Assembly (NCBI RefSeq): GCF_947623445.1
Contig: NC_135243.1
Span: 126,501-190,500, forward strand
Direction: 5' to 3'
Source of the DNA: Clavelina lepadiformis
Lineage: Eukaryota > Chordata > Ascidiacea > Aplousobranchia > Clavelinidae
DNA: 64,000 bases
Shown: piece after piece, positions 11,344 to 23,222 of the stretch
How positions within the stretch are numbered: the stretch's first letter is position 1
Layout: every line of letters starts with the position of its first letter
Program-made: the position numbers and the translations under genes
The notes under the pieces: generated by a model
What the model was told of the DNA's origin: nothing
Databases searched by the model: none
What the model saw: only the letters and a program-made list of their open reading frames with translations

Positions 11344-13048
11344 ATGTGGTTTGAAAACTTCTTTCAAAGAATAAGGATTGGAATACTGTTTCATCACAAT
11401 ATGGTACTTTATGGTTTCACAAAAGAAGATTTACCCGCAGAAATAGCGACTGGGTATGTTAAAGCCATAATTTGCTCCTTTTTACTTTGACATGTTGTTT
11501 ATGGAGTTTGTTTTTAGGTAACTGCACGTTTCATGAAACCAATTGTAACTATCATAAATACTGGGGCACAGTGCACACTGGGTGTTTTTGGTGAGATTCA
11601 AATTCAATGTATTAAGATTTTTCGTAACACTAGCTATCTGCCTGACGACTATCACCATGCAGCTACCATTACATTATTTGCAGGCAATTGATGTTGCTAA
11701 CGCCGAGGTTTTCATATATGATCCACTTGGGAGGGAAAATACCATCGCTCCAACCATTACAACTAATTTAACGTAAGCTGAAGCTGTGATTAAAAATTGG
11801 CTTGTAATCTGTCATGGAACGGTGCATGAAATTCGCCAGTGATTGACAAAGAAGTTTTATTACTATTAAGAAATATGCAGGTGGTATACCGTGGACATAT
11901 AGGATTTTAATGTAGCCAACAGTGAGTCAATAAGGACATTTGTGCTTTCACAAATAAATTTCAATGTTTGTAATATTATCACGCCTATCACTCGGGCTCA
12001 CATGAGCTTAAATTTCGGGTTCGGTACTTTACAAGTATTTATACTGTACTGATATATTTCAATTCTAAATAGATCCTTCCAGAAGTTTTACAACATGAAA
12101 TTGCATCAACTGAATGCATCTTACGAAGATGCAAAAGTGGAAATATACAGCCACAATATACAACAAGATACCCACAGTTGTGGGCCCCTCTCTATCATGG
12201 TAAGTGTTCAATCATGAATACAAGATAAACCTAAACCCCCTAACTCATATCTTGTTACATTTGACTATAAGTTATTGCAGTGAGAAATAATTAAGATAAA
12301 ACAAGGCGAGTTAACAAAGGAATTTTCATTATAGTAGGTATCGGACATGGGCAGCACTGTTGCTAGCACAGAGCTCTAACAATGCAGCCACTTGGTAGTT
12401 AATAATTGCATAATAATTGTAAAAGAAGAGCATGGCTTTTACTAGTTGAGTGCTAATGTGCACTTTACAATTCAGAGCAGATTTAGACTGTGGACATATG
12501 TGGGAGATAAAACATTTTTGTGGATTATATGTGACAAAATATTGTAAACTTGAAACTGCCTATCCACTGAAAGCTACTTCTACGTTATGTTTATGTAAGC
12601 TGCCCAGCAATACATGAAAAATGAATTTCAAGAATTTAGAGAGGCTTCCACAGATTGTAATGCAATACGCATTGCAATTGGAAATATGCTACTTAGACAT
12701 TGTGGTAAGTCCATGCTTAATTTATTTGGGGTCCCATTAATTCAATGAAAAATAATATTATTTCACTTCATGTTTTGTTTTAAGATGAAGAGAGTAGAGA
12801 ACCTAGACGAATTTTGTGTTCATTGTTCGAAAACAACATCACGGAGCACTGCATGGGTAAATAGTTTTCGCCTGAAGTTGTTCAATGTAATGTCATAACA
12901 TTAAGGCTTCTATTACAGCAATATCAAACTGTTTTGCCTATTTATCTTTCAGTATGCATGTGATCAATGCTGCCGATGGATCCACGAATCCTGCTCCGCT
13001 GAACCGGCAGAAAACCAACAGTTCCTTTGCAAACATTGCACAATTTAA
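11344..13048 (+). CDS. Ulp1/C48-type cysteine protease with C-terminal PHD finger (element-encoded)
   Basis: Predicted exons: 11344-11453, 11572-11590, 11684-11772, 12073-12199, 12608-12704, 12795-12856, 12953-13048; the phases agree. The 5' end is uncertain and more exons may exist. The protease shows the C48 order of catalytic residues: His in GAHWVFL, Asp in FIYDPLG, Gln and Cys in QQDTHSCGPLSIM. The last two exons encode a C4HC3 PHD finger: FCVHC, ACDQCCRWIH, ESC, FLCKHC, ending CTI. Ulp1 proteases cleave SUMO or related ubiquitin-like tags; PHD fingers read histone tails. The 12795 acceptor is weak, but it is the one that keeps the PHD frame. A poly(A)-like AATAAA follows at about 13058. 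The gene lies between the two inverted arrays, which suggests element cargo rather than a host gene. Confidence 0.7.
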
Positions 13049-13715
13049 TTCATGTAATAAAATTCTTTCCAGTTCTTAACCTGTTTGTGGTACAAAAATA
13101 AGTCAGGCAAGCATTCACTGTAAATGATTTATTAAATTGAAGCATATCAGCGGAAAGGAAGGTGTTGAAGAAAGTACTTTTAAACAATTTCCTCACTACA
13201 AAGACGTTCATCTGTAAATGTGTTTTCTTTAACTCATGCAGTCAGGAGTCTTCCCAATTGAACGTGGGTCACGTGAATGATTTCACAATCCTAGGAGCAA
13301 CGTGAAATGGTCTGCATCAAAAATCCTAACATGCAGTAATAATGTATGGTCAAACCACTCCATTTTTATGTCCTTCAATAGCTTACTAAGCAAATCACTA
13401 TATACCTGTAAAGTACAACTAAGACAATGGTGTAATTAACATGTGAGGAGAAAAAAAGTAATTGGTAGCAGGCATTTTATCAGAAACACCACAAATAAGT
13501 AGTTCAACAATAATTTTATCAAGTACTTGCATTTATAATGAATTTGTGGTTTTGCATAACTCAACATTCCTGTGGCACTCAATTTAACTTCGTGTGTAAT
13601 TTGTGGGGCTTAATTTCCGTAATATAGGTAATGTATGATAATTTACTGCACAACGCAAACTTAGTGATACAGGATTTAATTAAAAAACATGATCTATTTC
13701 ATTTCAAACCAGCCT

Positions 13716-14391
13716 TTTAGGCATGACCTCTTTATTGTCGATCAAACCTTCAGTAAAAAAAGCTGTGACCTTTCCAGTCGTAGGCTACATAGCCTAACCC
13801 ATGACTTCTGTAATGTCGACCCAGGCTTCATTTTATACGAGCCATGACCCTTCCAATGTCGACCCAGGCTTCAATCTACAGAACCCATGACCTCTGTAAT
13901 CTCGACCCAGGCTTCGATTCATACGAGCCATGACTGCTGTAATCTCGACCCAGGCTTCATTATATACTAGTCATGACCTTTCCAATCTCGACCCAGGCTT
14001 CAACCTACAGAACCCATGACCTCTGTAATCTCGACCCAGGCTTCGATTCATACGAGCCATGACTGCTGTAATCTCGACCCAGGCTTCATTATATACTAGT
14101 CATGACCTTTCCAATCTCGACCCAGGCTTCAACCTACAGAACCCATGACCTCTGTAATCTCGACCCAGGCTTCGATTCATACGAGCCATGACTGCTGTAA
14201 TCTCGACCCAGGCTTCATTATATACTAGTCATGACCTTTCCAATCTCGACCCAGGCTTCAACCTACAGAACCCATGACCTCTGTAATCTCGACCCAGACT
14301 TCAATTTATACGAACCATGACCTCTATAATCTCGACCCAGACTTCATTTTATACGAACCATGACCTCTGTAATCTCGACCCAGGCTTCTGA
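13716..14391 (-). repeat. Right minisatellite array, about 14 units, inverted relative to the left
   Basis: This is the same unit as the left array but reverse-complemented (TCGACCCAGGCTTCAATCTA form). From about 13860 to 14260 three adjacent units form a block of about 130 bp that is repeated three times almost unchanged, i.e. a higher-order repeat. Confidence 0.9.
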
Positions 14392-14668
14392 ATTTCACGC
14401 CTGGCTTGCGAGTCATAAATGGATCACTTCCCCGCCTCGAAAAATATAGCCTGTTCTGCGGACTAATTGCAGTCTTTTGCATGATCACTGGAGCCCCGAT
14501 TACCGAACTAAGCACTGAACTTTAGCAAGTTTCGTTAACGTTGTGCCATTACAATTTCATTGGTGCGGGTTAATCACAATTGGCTTGATTTTTCGTCCCC
14601 ACCGCGCTTTTGACAAAAAATAACATCATTGATTGTATGGTATAGCGCCACGTTGTATGGAACGGGAG

Positions 14669-14851
14669 CACGACATATGGCCGCGGGAAAGTGGCCGCGA
14701 ACAAACTCACCGGGGTCAACTGAACGTGACGTAAATTGACCGCAGACAAACTGACTGTGACATAAACTGGCCGGCGATCAAATTAACCGTCGATAAATTG
14801 GCCGGCGATCAAATTAACCGGCGACAAATTGGCCGTCAAAAGGTCAAAATT
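14669..14851 (+). repeat. Left terminal inverted repeat of the MULE
   Basis: 183 bp. The outer end is CACGACATATGG and the inner end GGCCGTCAAAAGGTCAAAAT. It pairs with 16128-16310. Confidence 0.93.
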
Positions 14852-15095
14852 TTAAACTCGGTAGTATATGATATGTAAAGTAAATATTTGTTTGTAACTA
14901 TTTCCTTTGTTTTTAACAAAATTGTTTTTTATTTCAATACACATTGAAACGTTTATTGAAATAAACAGAAATATTTCCGGAAATACGAGAAATACGAGTA
15001 ACAACATTAAAAGACGTTCACTGCAAAACACATATGACACTACATAATATGGGCACTAAAATTTACACAAGCTGTTATTTGACAAACAAGGAAGT

Positions 15096-15887
15096 TTATT
15101 GCGCAAATTGTAGGTTGTGGGCGATGCCTCTGAGAAAATCTAATATGTCACGGTTTGCAAAATCTTCAACGATGGTTTGAAGTCGCGCATCCAGATCCTT
15201 GTATTTTCTCCTTTTGGCAGGAGGCCCTTGGGCACAGAGCGCCTCAATCTTGTTTTTGTTTATGTTCTGCAATTTCCTTAAAGCTTCTATAAATTTCCAA
15301 ATGGTTGGGTGTTGCATTGATAACATCCTGTTTATTAGACTGTGGTGACCTTCAACTTTGTTGTTGGTTCTGGCTTCGCCATTTAACACCCGAACATGGA
15401 CGTTCCAGAAGTCATGTGAATATGGCGGGTCTCTTCGGAGCTGAGTTCGAAAGCGACGCCCGATGTAAGTACGCTCAAAGTAGTCGAGAAGCGGAAGCAT
15501 TTCATCAGGCAAAAATTCCTCTAATGTTTCAAAAGCCTCAATCAGATGCTGTATTGGAACAAATGCCAAAGCCGGTATGTGACGCAGCAGTAGTGCAAAT
15601 TCTTGATCATTTTGATACCTTCTTTGAAGTCCGATTTGCTGCATGTGCTTCCTGACATTTTGATTTAAATGAAAAAAGCAACCACTTACTGTGAGGTCAT
15701 CATAGTCAAACACCATCCGAATTGCATTTATTGCAGACATTTCAAAATCAACCAAAAAACTTGTTGGATGTGCATTTGGTATCAGTCTCCACCTGCTGGG
15801 CTTCTCCAACTCTTTTTGCAATTTACAATTATTAGCATAACCATAACCAAGACTTAAAACTAGGGGAGTCCTGACGTACAGCTTCAA
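15096..15887 (-). CDS. MULE transposase, C-terminal part
   Basis: A 263-residue open frame. The family signature is strong: HPTSFLVDFEMSAINAIRMV holds a catalytic Asp; then GCFFHLNQNVRKHM, LALRHIPAL-type FALLLRHIPALAFVP, PLLDYFERTYIGRR, SHDFWNVHVRVLNGEARTNN, KVEGHHSLINRML and HPTIWKFIEAL. These are the C-terminal hallmarks of MULE transposases. The upstream zinc finger and the first catalytic Asp, normally about 250 residues earlier, do not fit between this frame and the TIR, so the protein is truncated. In intact elements the enzyme cuts at the TIRs and joins the element to new DNA. Confidence 0.88.
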   Translation of the reverse strand: MKLYVRTPLVLSLGYGYANNCKLQKELEKPSRWRLIPNAHPTSFLVDFEMSAINAIRMVFDYDDLTVSGCFFHLNQNVRKHMQQIGLQRRYQNDQEFALLLRHIPALAFVPIQHLIEAFETLEEFLPDEMLPLLDYFERTYIGRRFRTQLRRDPPYSHDFWNVHVRVLNGEARTNNKVEGHHSLINRMLSMQHPTIWKFIEALRKLQNINKNKIEALCAQGPPAKRRKYKDLDARLQTIVEDFANRDILDFLRGIAHNLQFAQ

Positions 15888-16127
15888 TCTGACAATTTAC
15901 TTAACTAAAGTGTCCATTGTTATTGCAATAAGTCCATTGTTACAACATGAGATAGGCTACAACGCATTGTTTCATAATCTCATCAAACAACTCGTCTAGA
16001 CTGGGAAAATGTATGTAACAATAAGAAATCTATGAATATGGGTCACCGTACAAGGGGCCAAAAAACTCTACGAGTGGCAACCTTGACTGCAATACACATA
16101 CTGGATAGTGACTAGATAGTGAATTAG

Positions 16128-16310
16128 AATTTTGACCTTTTGACGGCCAATTTGTCGTCGGTTAATTTGATCGCCGGCCAATTTATCGACGGTTAATTTG
16201 ATCGCCGGCCAGTTTATGTCACAGTCAGTTTGTCTGCGGTCAATTTACGTCACGTTCAGTTGACCCCGGTGAGTTTGTTCGCGGCCACTTTCCCGCGGCC
16301 ATATGTCGTG
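16128..16310 (-). repeat. Right terminal inverted repeat of the MULE
   Basis: 183 bp, almost identical to the reverse complement of 14669-14851. Confidence 0.93.
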
Positions 16311-19293
16311 GAACCGTATGGAACACTGACCACGAGTCGCATTATTGCAAGGCCAGCGCTTGAGCAACTCCGCTATCAAGTCGACAAATCATTGAAGATA
16401 TGACAAACATTAGTTCGTTGTTGTATTACTTGTGTGAAGTATTACACAATAAACATATCTGTCATCAGGACCGCGTACACTGGCGGTTATTGTTACAATA
16501 TGAGCGAGGACGATTGATGGTTGATAACTTGTTTTATTTCTGCTTCGATGATATGAGTTCTCATTTCTCAAACGGCGTGACTATGCTGTTAGTTGCTTAA
16601 TTCTGTCTATACAAATTACTAAATGATAAGGTTCCCATTTTGTTTATTATCAGACACAAAAGCTTCCATCTTCAGGCACAGCTTACTCGATGTTAAATTG
16701 CGCAATGGTAAAAGTGAAATCGATAACGTAAAAAGGAAAGATTGTAAACATTACATTGGTATATATCTGGCACACCAGTTCAAGCGAGGTAATTTATCTG
16801 AACTTCATTAAGGAGAATTCAAGTCCGGTCAACAATTCAATTGCAAGATCCCAAAATAAAATTTCAGCATTTCCAAAACAACTCTATACTCGTGACGTAA
16901 CTGTCACAGTGGTTTGTGGTAATAATGTCCCAACCTTCCCTGTGATCATTGACAATCTTCATCAACTTGCAAATTATTCGATGCGACTTGCCCTTATGCC
17001 GCGTTCCTTTTATCGCCTTTGCGTTCATTTCATGATGACGTGTTTTTCATGCTCTAATTCAGGGCGCTCCAAACCTTTGGCACGTGGTGACGTGGGCCAC
17101 ATGTGGTCTGCGGGTAGATTCGGTGCGGCCCGCAAAATCTTTCCGAGTTTTGGTATGCTGCATTTTCCACCTCAAAATACCCAGTTGTTGAAGTACACCT
17201 GCTTTTAATTAAATAGGTTGCATTAGCAGCAGCCTGAGATGAGCTGCACATAATTGAAGTGCAAGTCAATGTTCACAAATGCGGTGTTGTAGTAAATTAG
17301 CCCTTTATAGTCTGCAATCTGGTGTTAAAGCTCGTATATCGTGATGGTGTTCTTGTCTTTAGTAAAATTTGAGTACATTACGAGGTCAATAAAATGAACA
17401 TTTAAGTTATATGGAAAAACTTTGTCAAATTTAATGCATGCAGTAATACTAAGATTCTGGCTGCAGAAGATTTCATGACCGATAGATAAGAGACTGTTTC
17501 AATAGAACCAGCACGTTTATAACCGTAAAATATAGGCCTAGCTGTTACTCAATTCCATCTAAAACCCAGCAACAATTACTACGTTGCGTGTCGTCTTGGT
17601 GTGCGAGACATACATCAGGAGGACCATATTTGCGAAAGACCCCAGGAGGCGGTTAATTATAGTCAAAGAATCAGATTATTCATTGACTTGTCGACTATCG
17701 GTGAATACCAGCAGATTTTAAAAAGTGTAAGATAGATCGATGTGGTTACATGGGGCACAAGCCGTGCATAACCTCATCGAGGGCCGGATTGTAACACCCT
17801 GCCATTACCAACCATTATTGTGAAACTTTGGAAGGGCCCGTGTTAGCAGAAGCACGGTAGAGCTTGCGTTATTCTGAATAATTGTTCCTCGGAGTCTTTT
17901 ATCGTTGGTAAAATCCTCCTCGAACAGATTACTAGCGACCTGACTTGAAGTCGCATCCGACACAGCACGTGTCAATACTCAATAGGTTATATCTCTAATT
18001 GAAAGTATTCTTTTGGCATACCGATCGATAAAGTTCCATTGCAGTTGTTTGTAGTTTTATAAAATAGCTCAGCATTTCATGGTCTGGCTGAGACTTCTCG
18101 AAATGTGCGGCCATGTTGGACTGTCCAATTACCATTGTGACGCAATCACAGCCCAATTACCATTGTGCAAAGGTTCAGCCAAACCAAAGACGACCGGTGG
18201 ATCCAAAATTCGGTTTAAAGTCGAGGAAGAAGGAAGCTCGCATCAAGCGAGATGCGAGGGAACTATAGGATCGAGTAAGATCGCCTTTCAACTGGTGTCT
18301 TGCTAACAGTAATTTCTATAAAACAATTATTTTCAATATCTTGGATCACAATGTACTTGTAAGCTCAGCTTTGCAGTAACCTGCTGTTGTTTATGATGAA
18401 CTTTTGTTCCATAAACACGTGTAAGGACAAATTTTTCCTGAAAGTTGCGTTCAACATCATTTTGGGTCTGAACCTGCTGAACTAGCGCTAGCTAGCGGCA
18501 ACTCTGCAGCTCCCGAATCCATCGCGGTTGGTTACTTCGGTGTTGATCAGGAATATAGTTCGGTGCGAAGGTTTTACTAATCGTCTAATCGCTCTTATGC
18601 GATCGTTGATTAAATGTTTGCTATATTCGTCAGTATCTCATAAGCTAGGCCTACGCAAAAAAAGTTTAAAACGGAGATCGGATAAAAAAGATTTCTTATT
18701 TTAAGGATAGTCAAGGAGTTATGGTTAGTGGGTAAAAATTTAGTTTCCAAAAAAATATTGACGAATTTTATTGAAGTTGTAATAAACATAAGAAAAGAGT
18801 TACCCTTTTCCCCCGGTTGCTAATTATAGCGATGTAGTGGAATTCAGTATTCCCTCGTTCTTGAATTGTTTCTACTTTTAAATTTTTGGCGAAATTAAAT
18901 GTTTAGTGACCGTTGTCTTCAAAACAAAGTTTTACGAATTGGGACGTTCCCTTACGCACAGCCTTGCGCCACCAGGCGGCGATTACCATTTCACGCTTCA
19001 CCAAACATTGTTGTGACGTCATCGTTAAGCGAAAATAAACTTTGTCCTCCAATTCTGATTCTCTGGATACGCTTTTTGATGACGCAACAATCATAATTGA
19101 GACATTATTATTATTTCGTAATTCTGGTTACATCGAATCAATTATTGGCTTCTAAATAAAGCCTCGACCATAAGTGCAATTATGACATCACAAATAAAGT
19201 AAGTATTACGCGGTTTGTGATTGTTCAAGTGGATGCGATCGATAAATTTTTAGTTTCAAAGCACGGCGACGAGAAGTAACAGTAGAGCTGACA
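16311..19293. other. Intergenic, no gene recognised
   Basis: Only short frames without domains. A hAT-like end fragment lies at 17060-17150. The promoter of the CUB/EGF gene should lie left of 19294; no core motif is evident. Confidence 0.5.
17060..17150 (+). repeat. hAT-type transposon end fragment
   Basis: CAGGGCGCTCCAAACCTTTG followed by GGGCCACATGTGGTCTGCGG and GTGCGGCCCGC resembles the outer part of non-autonomous hAT elements. It shares the CAGGG...C-AAAC start with the two MITEs at 33095 and 51584. I found no matching opposite end, so it is a remnant. Confidence 0.45.
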
Positions 19294-22200
19294 ATGGAAG
19301 AAATATTGGTTGTTCTGCTTCTTCTGGCTGCGAAACTTGGTGAGGTTCAGTTCCATGTTGCTGTTAAACTGGAATTATCGAGGCTATTTTCACAATCTTA
19401 TTATAAAGTTATAGCATATATGAAGTTATATTATATCAAGGCGCTTTATAAAACTAATGTGACATCACAGATGCTGGCTTTGGTCAAGAATGTGGCTCAG
19501 TGTTAAAAGGAAGTGGCGTCATAAAGAGCCAGGGTTACCCGGAAACATATCCGTCCAACTTCGACTGCACTTGGACCATAGAGGTCAGGCGAGGTCGGTA
19601 AATTAGTAATGACGTCACACATGACGAAATATTTGCGTAGGCGGAGGAATACGACAGAGTGCAGGTTGTGTTCGAGGACTTTAACGTTGAGCCGGGGGAG
19701 AGCTGCGAGTTTGACTTCCTCGAGATGAGGGCGATGGGAGAGAGCAAGAGGTGAGCTTCTTCTCCACTCCTCCAATCACATCCATCTGCGCTCGACTCCC
19801 AACTCATCCCCGCACTTTTTGCAGGTTTTGTGGAGACAAACTCAGTGACGTCGGCAACAACGGTCAACTATCCGTAAGAGGGCGCCTCGTGCTCAGGCTC
19901 GGCTCGGACGACTCGGTGCAACTGCGGGGGATCTCCCTAAGATACGAAGGTTTTTAAAATTTGTCTTCTAGTTTCAGTGACTCCACAGCTTTATGTTTTA
20001 ATGACATCATTGCTAGTTATCCCCGGAGAACCTCCTACCACACCCCCGTCCACAACTCCTCCGGTTACCATAGCAACTACCGTCCCTCCGATCGTGTCCT
20101 GCGAGGAGGAACCCTGCTTGAACGAGGGCGAGTGCCTCCAAGTGGACGAAAACGAGATCTACTGCATGTGCAAGGACGGCTTCGAGGGGGATTATTGCCA
20201 AAACAGTGAGTGCCATTGTTACATCATCTTAATATACAAGTGCATATCTCACCTCTGTAACAGATGTATTAAGAAGGTTGTTTGCTAACTGTAAATAGCG
20301 CCAATTGTGGTTAATTTCTACCCAAAATGCCTCAGCTTGCTTGTCAATGCCCGAACATGCCGTTACGTATTCATTCCAGATTATCTTATATATATGCGTG
20401 TTCTCTTTTCACTTACATATTAAATATGCTGTTAAAAGCCTCAAAGCCTGAGTCACTCTAAGCAGAAACATTACAACCTCGATTTTAAGATGTCGATGAC
20501 TGTGGTTCGAATCCATGTGAGAATGGCGCCACGTGCATAGACGGCGTCAACAAGTGGTCGTGCCAGTGCGTTGAAGGCTACATCGGGGAGACTTGCGCGA
20601 TTGGTCAGTACAGTTCCATCTTGCGGTTAACTGCAAACAAACTGTGACGTTATATTCACACACCGATAGATTACGACGAGTGCAGAGCGGAACCATGCAA
20701 GAACGGGGGTACGTGTGAAGATAAGCTGAACGCTTTCGTCTGCATCTGCACTGAAGGATGGACCGGGTGGGACTGCGACACAGGTGCGCCACCTAACGAA
20801 CAATCGCTCCATTGTGAATCCTAAATTTTACTTTGTTTAGAAATTGACGAGTGCGACCCGAATCCGTGTGAGAACTACGGAGTGTGTGACGACCATCTGG
20901 GCTTTTATACCTGCGTCTGCCATCCCAAGTACACTGGCCGCAACTGCACCATTCGTAAGCTGCCACGTGCTTTTGTGATCTCAACCAAACATCCCACCAT
21001 AAACCATGACTAACGAATCAACCATCTCTTTTAGCTGTGGCGGAACCAACAGAAGAACCAACCGCCTCCGAACCAGATCAACCAGATGAAAATGATCCAC
21101 AACCAGATGAAAATGATCCACAACCAGAAGAGGAGAATAGCGAACCGGAAGACAAGCAGGAAGCACCAGGGTTGTCATCAGAAGAACCAGATACGACATC
21201 ACCTTTTCAACCAGATGTAGAGCTGACGACACCAGCGCAAACAAGCACCATCGAAGCACCAGATGAGGACGGTTCACCAGCTAATGGTACAGAACCCGAA
21301 TACGAGTTGCAAGATCCAACCACACCAACCCACAACGACACCAGGCTTACTGCCAACCAAACTGAAACACCAACTGACCAGATTGGTAATAATTTGAATA
21401 ATTTAGTCGCCATAACCAACTTTAATTCTATTATTAAACAATCAATTCAATCAAACAATGAATTCAATCATCAAATTTTTTACAGAAACTTCTCATGAAA
21501 ATTTCATTCCCACCGCTGTCATTGCAACCCTTGCTGCTGTGACGTCACTGACAGGCATTATTAGCTCACTTTTATATTACTTGAAAACAACAACAAAATC
21601 GCGACAGATTCACGACGTTGGTCAATTAGTTCAAGGTACCTGACGTCATCATCATCATCATCATCATCATTGCATCGTCATCATCATTATTTTTATGACA
21701 ATCATTTTTGACGTCATAAGTGTTTTTATCATGAATCATATGTAAAATAAGTTAATCATATTACGTCTTTGTTACGTTTCATCGTTTGTTGTATTTCCCT
21801 TCTTATTTGAGACATCATCGCATCGCGACCATTTTGTCATCAAGACAAGTACGCCATGCCATCCATGTGCGTCATAATGTTGTCATAATGAGATTAGGGT
21901 CACAGATTAATGTTTTATTGCAGCCAAGCCCGGTCAACCCCATGTTCCCGCCAAACCACTTTCAAGCGATAGCGGGATTTCCCCTGATGATATCATTGGA
22001 AGTAACGCGTCATCCAAACACGCACTACTCGGCAATATGACGTCACTATCGTCATCAAAAGCGTTCGATTCGCGACATATATTTCATCATAATCCTCAAT
22101 TATTTCAACAACCCGACAGCTATTTCGGTGATCCTCGCCAGGAAAGGTTTCACGGTGACGCCAACCGGGAATATTCAGAAAGTGACGTGTTTAATGATGT

Positions 22201-22894
22201 CACAATGCATAACGTAAAACAGTCGAAGAAAAACCGCGACAAGAAGCGGAAAAAGACAGACAAACCACGTGATATATTTTCACCGACACCCCCAACTGTA
22301 CCCGGGCCCACTAGTCCGGTGCTTCCCCTTCACCCAAAGCTGACCCCTCTGACCCATCAAGCCAAGCTGCCCCCAATAAGAAGAAATCTTAACGTCATAC
22401 CGGAGGGAAAGTCCCAATCTACCCATACAAGACCAATCCCACCTGCGAAATTGACGTCACAAGCGAATAGGAAGCGAAAAACGGCGCGAAGATCGAAGCT
22501 AAGCAAAGCGAAAGGGAGGGTTGAAAATCAGAGAGACCCGGGGCCAGCTGAGCCCCCTTCTAATTTTTCCCCCGCCAACCCACAAACGCGCCCATTCGCT
22601 TTCGAATCGAATCCAGAGTCAATGGAAATGAGGAGGGTTGGACCGCCAAAACCGGAAACATTTTATTTTGCGAAACAATCACCTTTTATTATGACGCAAA
22701 CAAACGACATGTACAACAACTATCAAGCAGTTTTTGGACATCCTATGTCACCTCAAACGTCATCAAGTCTTACGTCACCGACCCAAAATACTTCAATGTC
22801 ATCGATGGACGATATTCTGGAAAGTAGGAATCCACGTATTATGACGTCACTGAGGCGTGGTAGCTTAGCACCAAATGTATTTCTGAAACCCTGA
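19294..22894 (+). CDS. CUB-EGF(4) type I membrane protein, 11-exon model
   Basis: Exons: 19294-19339, 19471-19583, 19641-19750, 19825-19949, 20017-20205, 20490-20603, 20670-20783, 20841-20954, 21035-21385, 21486-21635, 21924-22894. Total 2,397 nt, 798 residues, in phase. The signal peptide is about residues 1-16. One CUB domain (17-131; [34 protein letters not shown]) is followed by a Thr/Pro linker and four EGF domains (162-308); EGF2-4 are each one symmetric phase-1 exon, several with D-x-D/E-C calcium-type starts. A Pro/Glu/Thr-rich stalk follows (309-425), then one TM helix ([20 protein letters not shown]) and a basic, proline-rich tail of about 340 residues, mostly from one exon. A cell-surface adhesion or receptor role is inferred; no vertebrate orthologue is recognised. 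The related gene at 23223-26044 lies tail to tail. Confidence 0.88.
21643..21690. repeat. (ATC)n microsatellite
   Basis: A run of TCA/ATC triplets just inside the intron after the TM exon, with one interruption (GCATCG). Confidence 0.9.
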
Positions 22895-23222
22895 GTCTTG
22901 AACGACTGGAAATGAAAAGCGTTTCCCACAAAATATTCAAAATACAAAAGCGTTTTCTCGGGTCAGGCCAGAGCTTCCATATATTTTCTTTACATTGGCA
23001 GAGTTCCCAAAAAGAGCTTCTGGCGCACAACCATCTACCTTTCTTTCGTCACACTTGTCAATTATACGGTGCTTGTTGAATGATTGCCTTTTGTGTGTAA
23101 GGGTGACGTCACAATAGTTTGTGGATGACGTCACGATGTTACCACCGGGGAGCAACCTAGCTAGAATTGACAAGAGTTATATAACGAACAACGACCTCTA
23201 GTGGACGCAAATCATCCAATTC
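22895..23222. other. Convergent 3' spacer between the two CUB-EGF genes
   Basis: About 330 bp must hold both 3' UTRs. Two TGACGTCA palindromes lie at about 23104 and 23127. No clear AATAAA was seen on the plus strand. Confidence 0.5.

Larger units (their letters stand above)
10156..14433 (+). mobile_element. DNA transposon-like element with inverted minisatellite arrays and a Ulp1-PHD gene
   Basis: The left end starts GGGGAAGTGATTATTTAATG and the right end, reverse-complemented, starts GGGGAAGTGATCCATTTATG; similarity continues for about 45 bp, so these look like imperfect terminal inverted repeats. Inside each end lies an array of about 43-45-bp units, in opposite orientation left and right. 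The central part carries a spliced plus-strand gene for a cysteine protease with a PHD finger. No transposase is visible, so it is either non-autonomous or moved by a protein I do not recognise. Clear target-site duplications were not found, so the outer limits are approximate. Some MULE-type transposons (Kaonashi, Rehavkus) are known to carry Ulp1 or PHD domains; a link to them is inference only. Confidence 0.6.
14669..16310. mobile_element. MULE (Mutator-like) DNA transposon, 1.64 kb
   Basis: The terminal inverted repeats are 14669-14851 and 16128-16310, 183 bp each, starting CACGACATATGGCCGCGGGA. By eye they differ at about one base, so insertion is probably recent. Each repeat has an internal near-duplicate (CCGGCGATCAAATTAACCG twice). 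Flanking 9-mers GAACGGGAG and GAACCGTAT agree at six of nine positions, a possible worn target-site duplication of MULE length. The element encodes only the C-terminal half of a MULE transposase, so it is internally shortened and unlikely to move unaided. It sits 235 bp from the Ulp1-PHD element. Confidence 0.9.

Noticed and set aside
10326-14391. Regularly spaced repeats resembling CRISPR arrays
   Set aside because: The whole 43-45-bp unit is repeated without unique spacers, arrays occur as an inverted pair, and the window is animal nuclear DNA.
10156-14433. Polinton (Maverick) as the source of the Ulp1-type protease
   Set aside because: No DNA polymerase, integrase, ATPase or capsid region is seen, the element is only about 4 kb, and a PHD fusion is not part of that family.
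15305-15655. 116-codon plus-strand frame
   Set aside because: It is antisense to the MULE transposase and has no domain.
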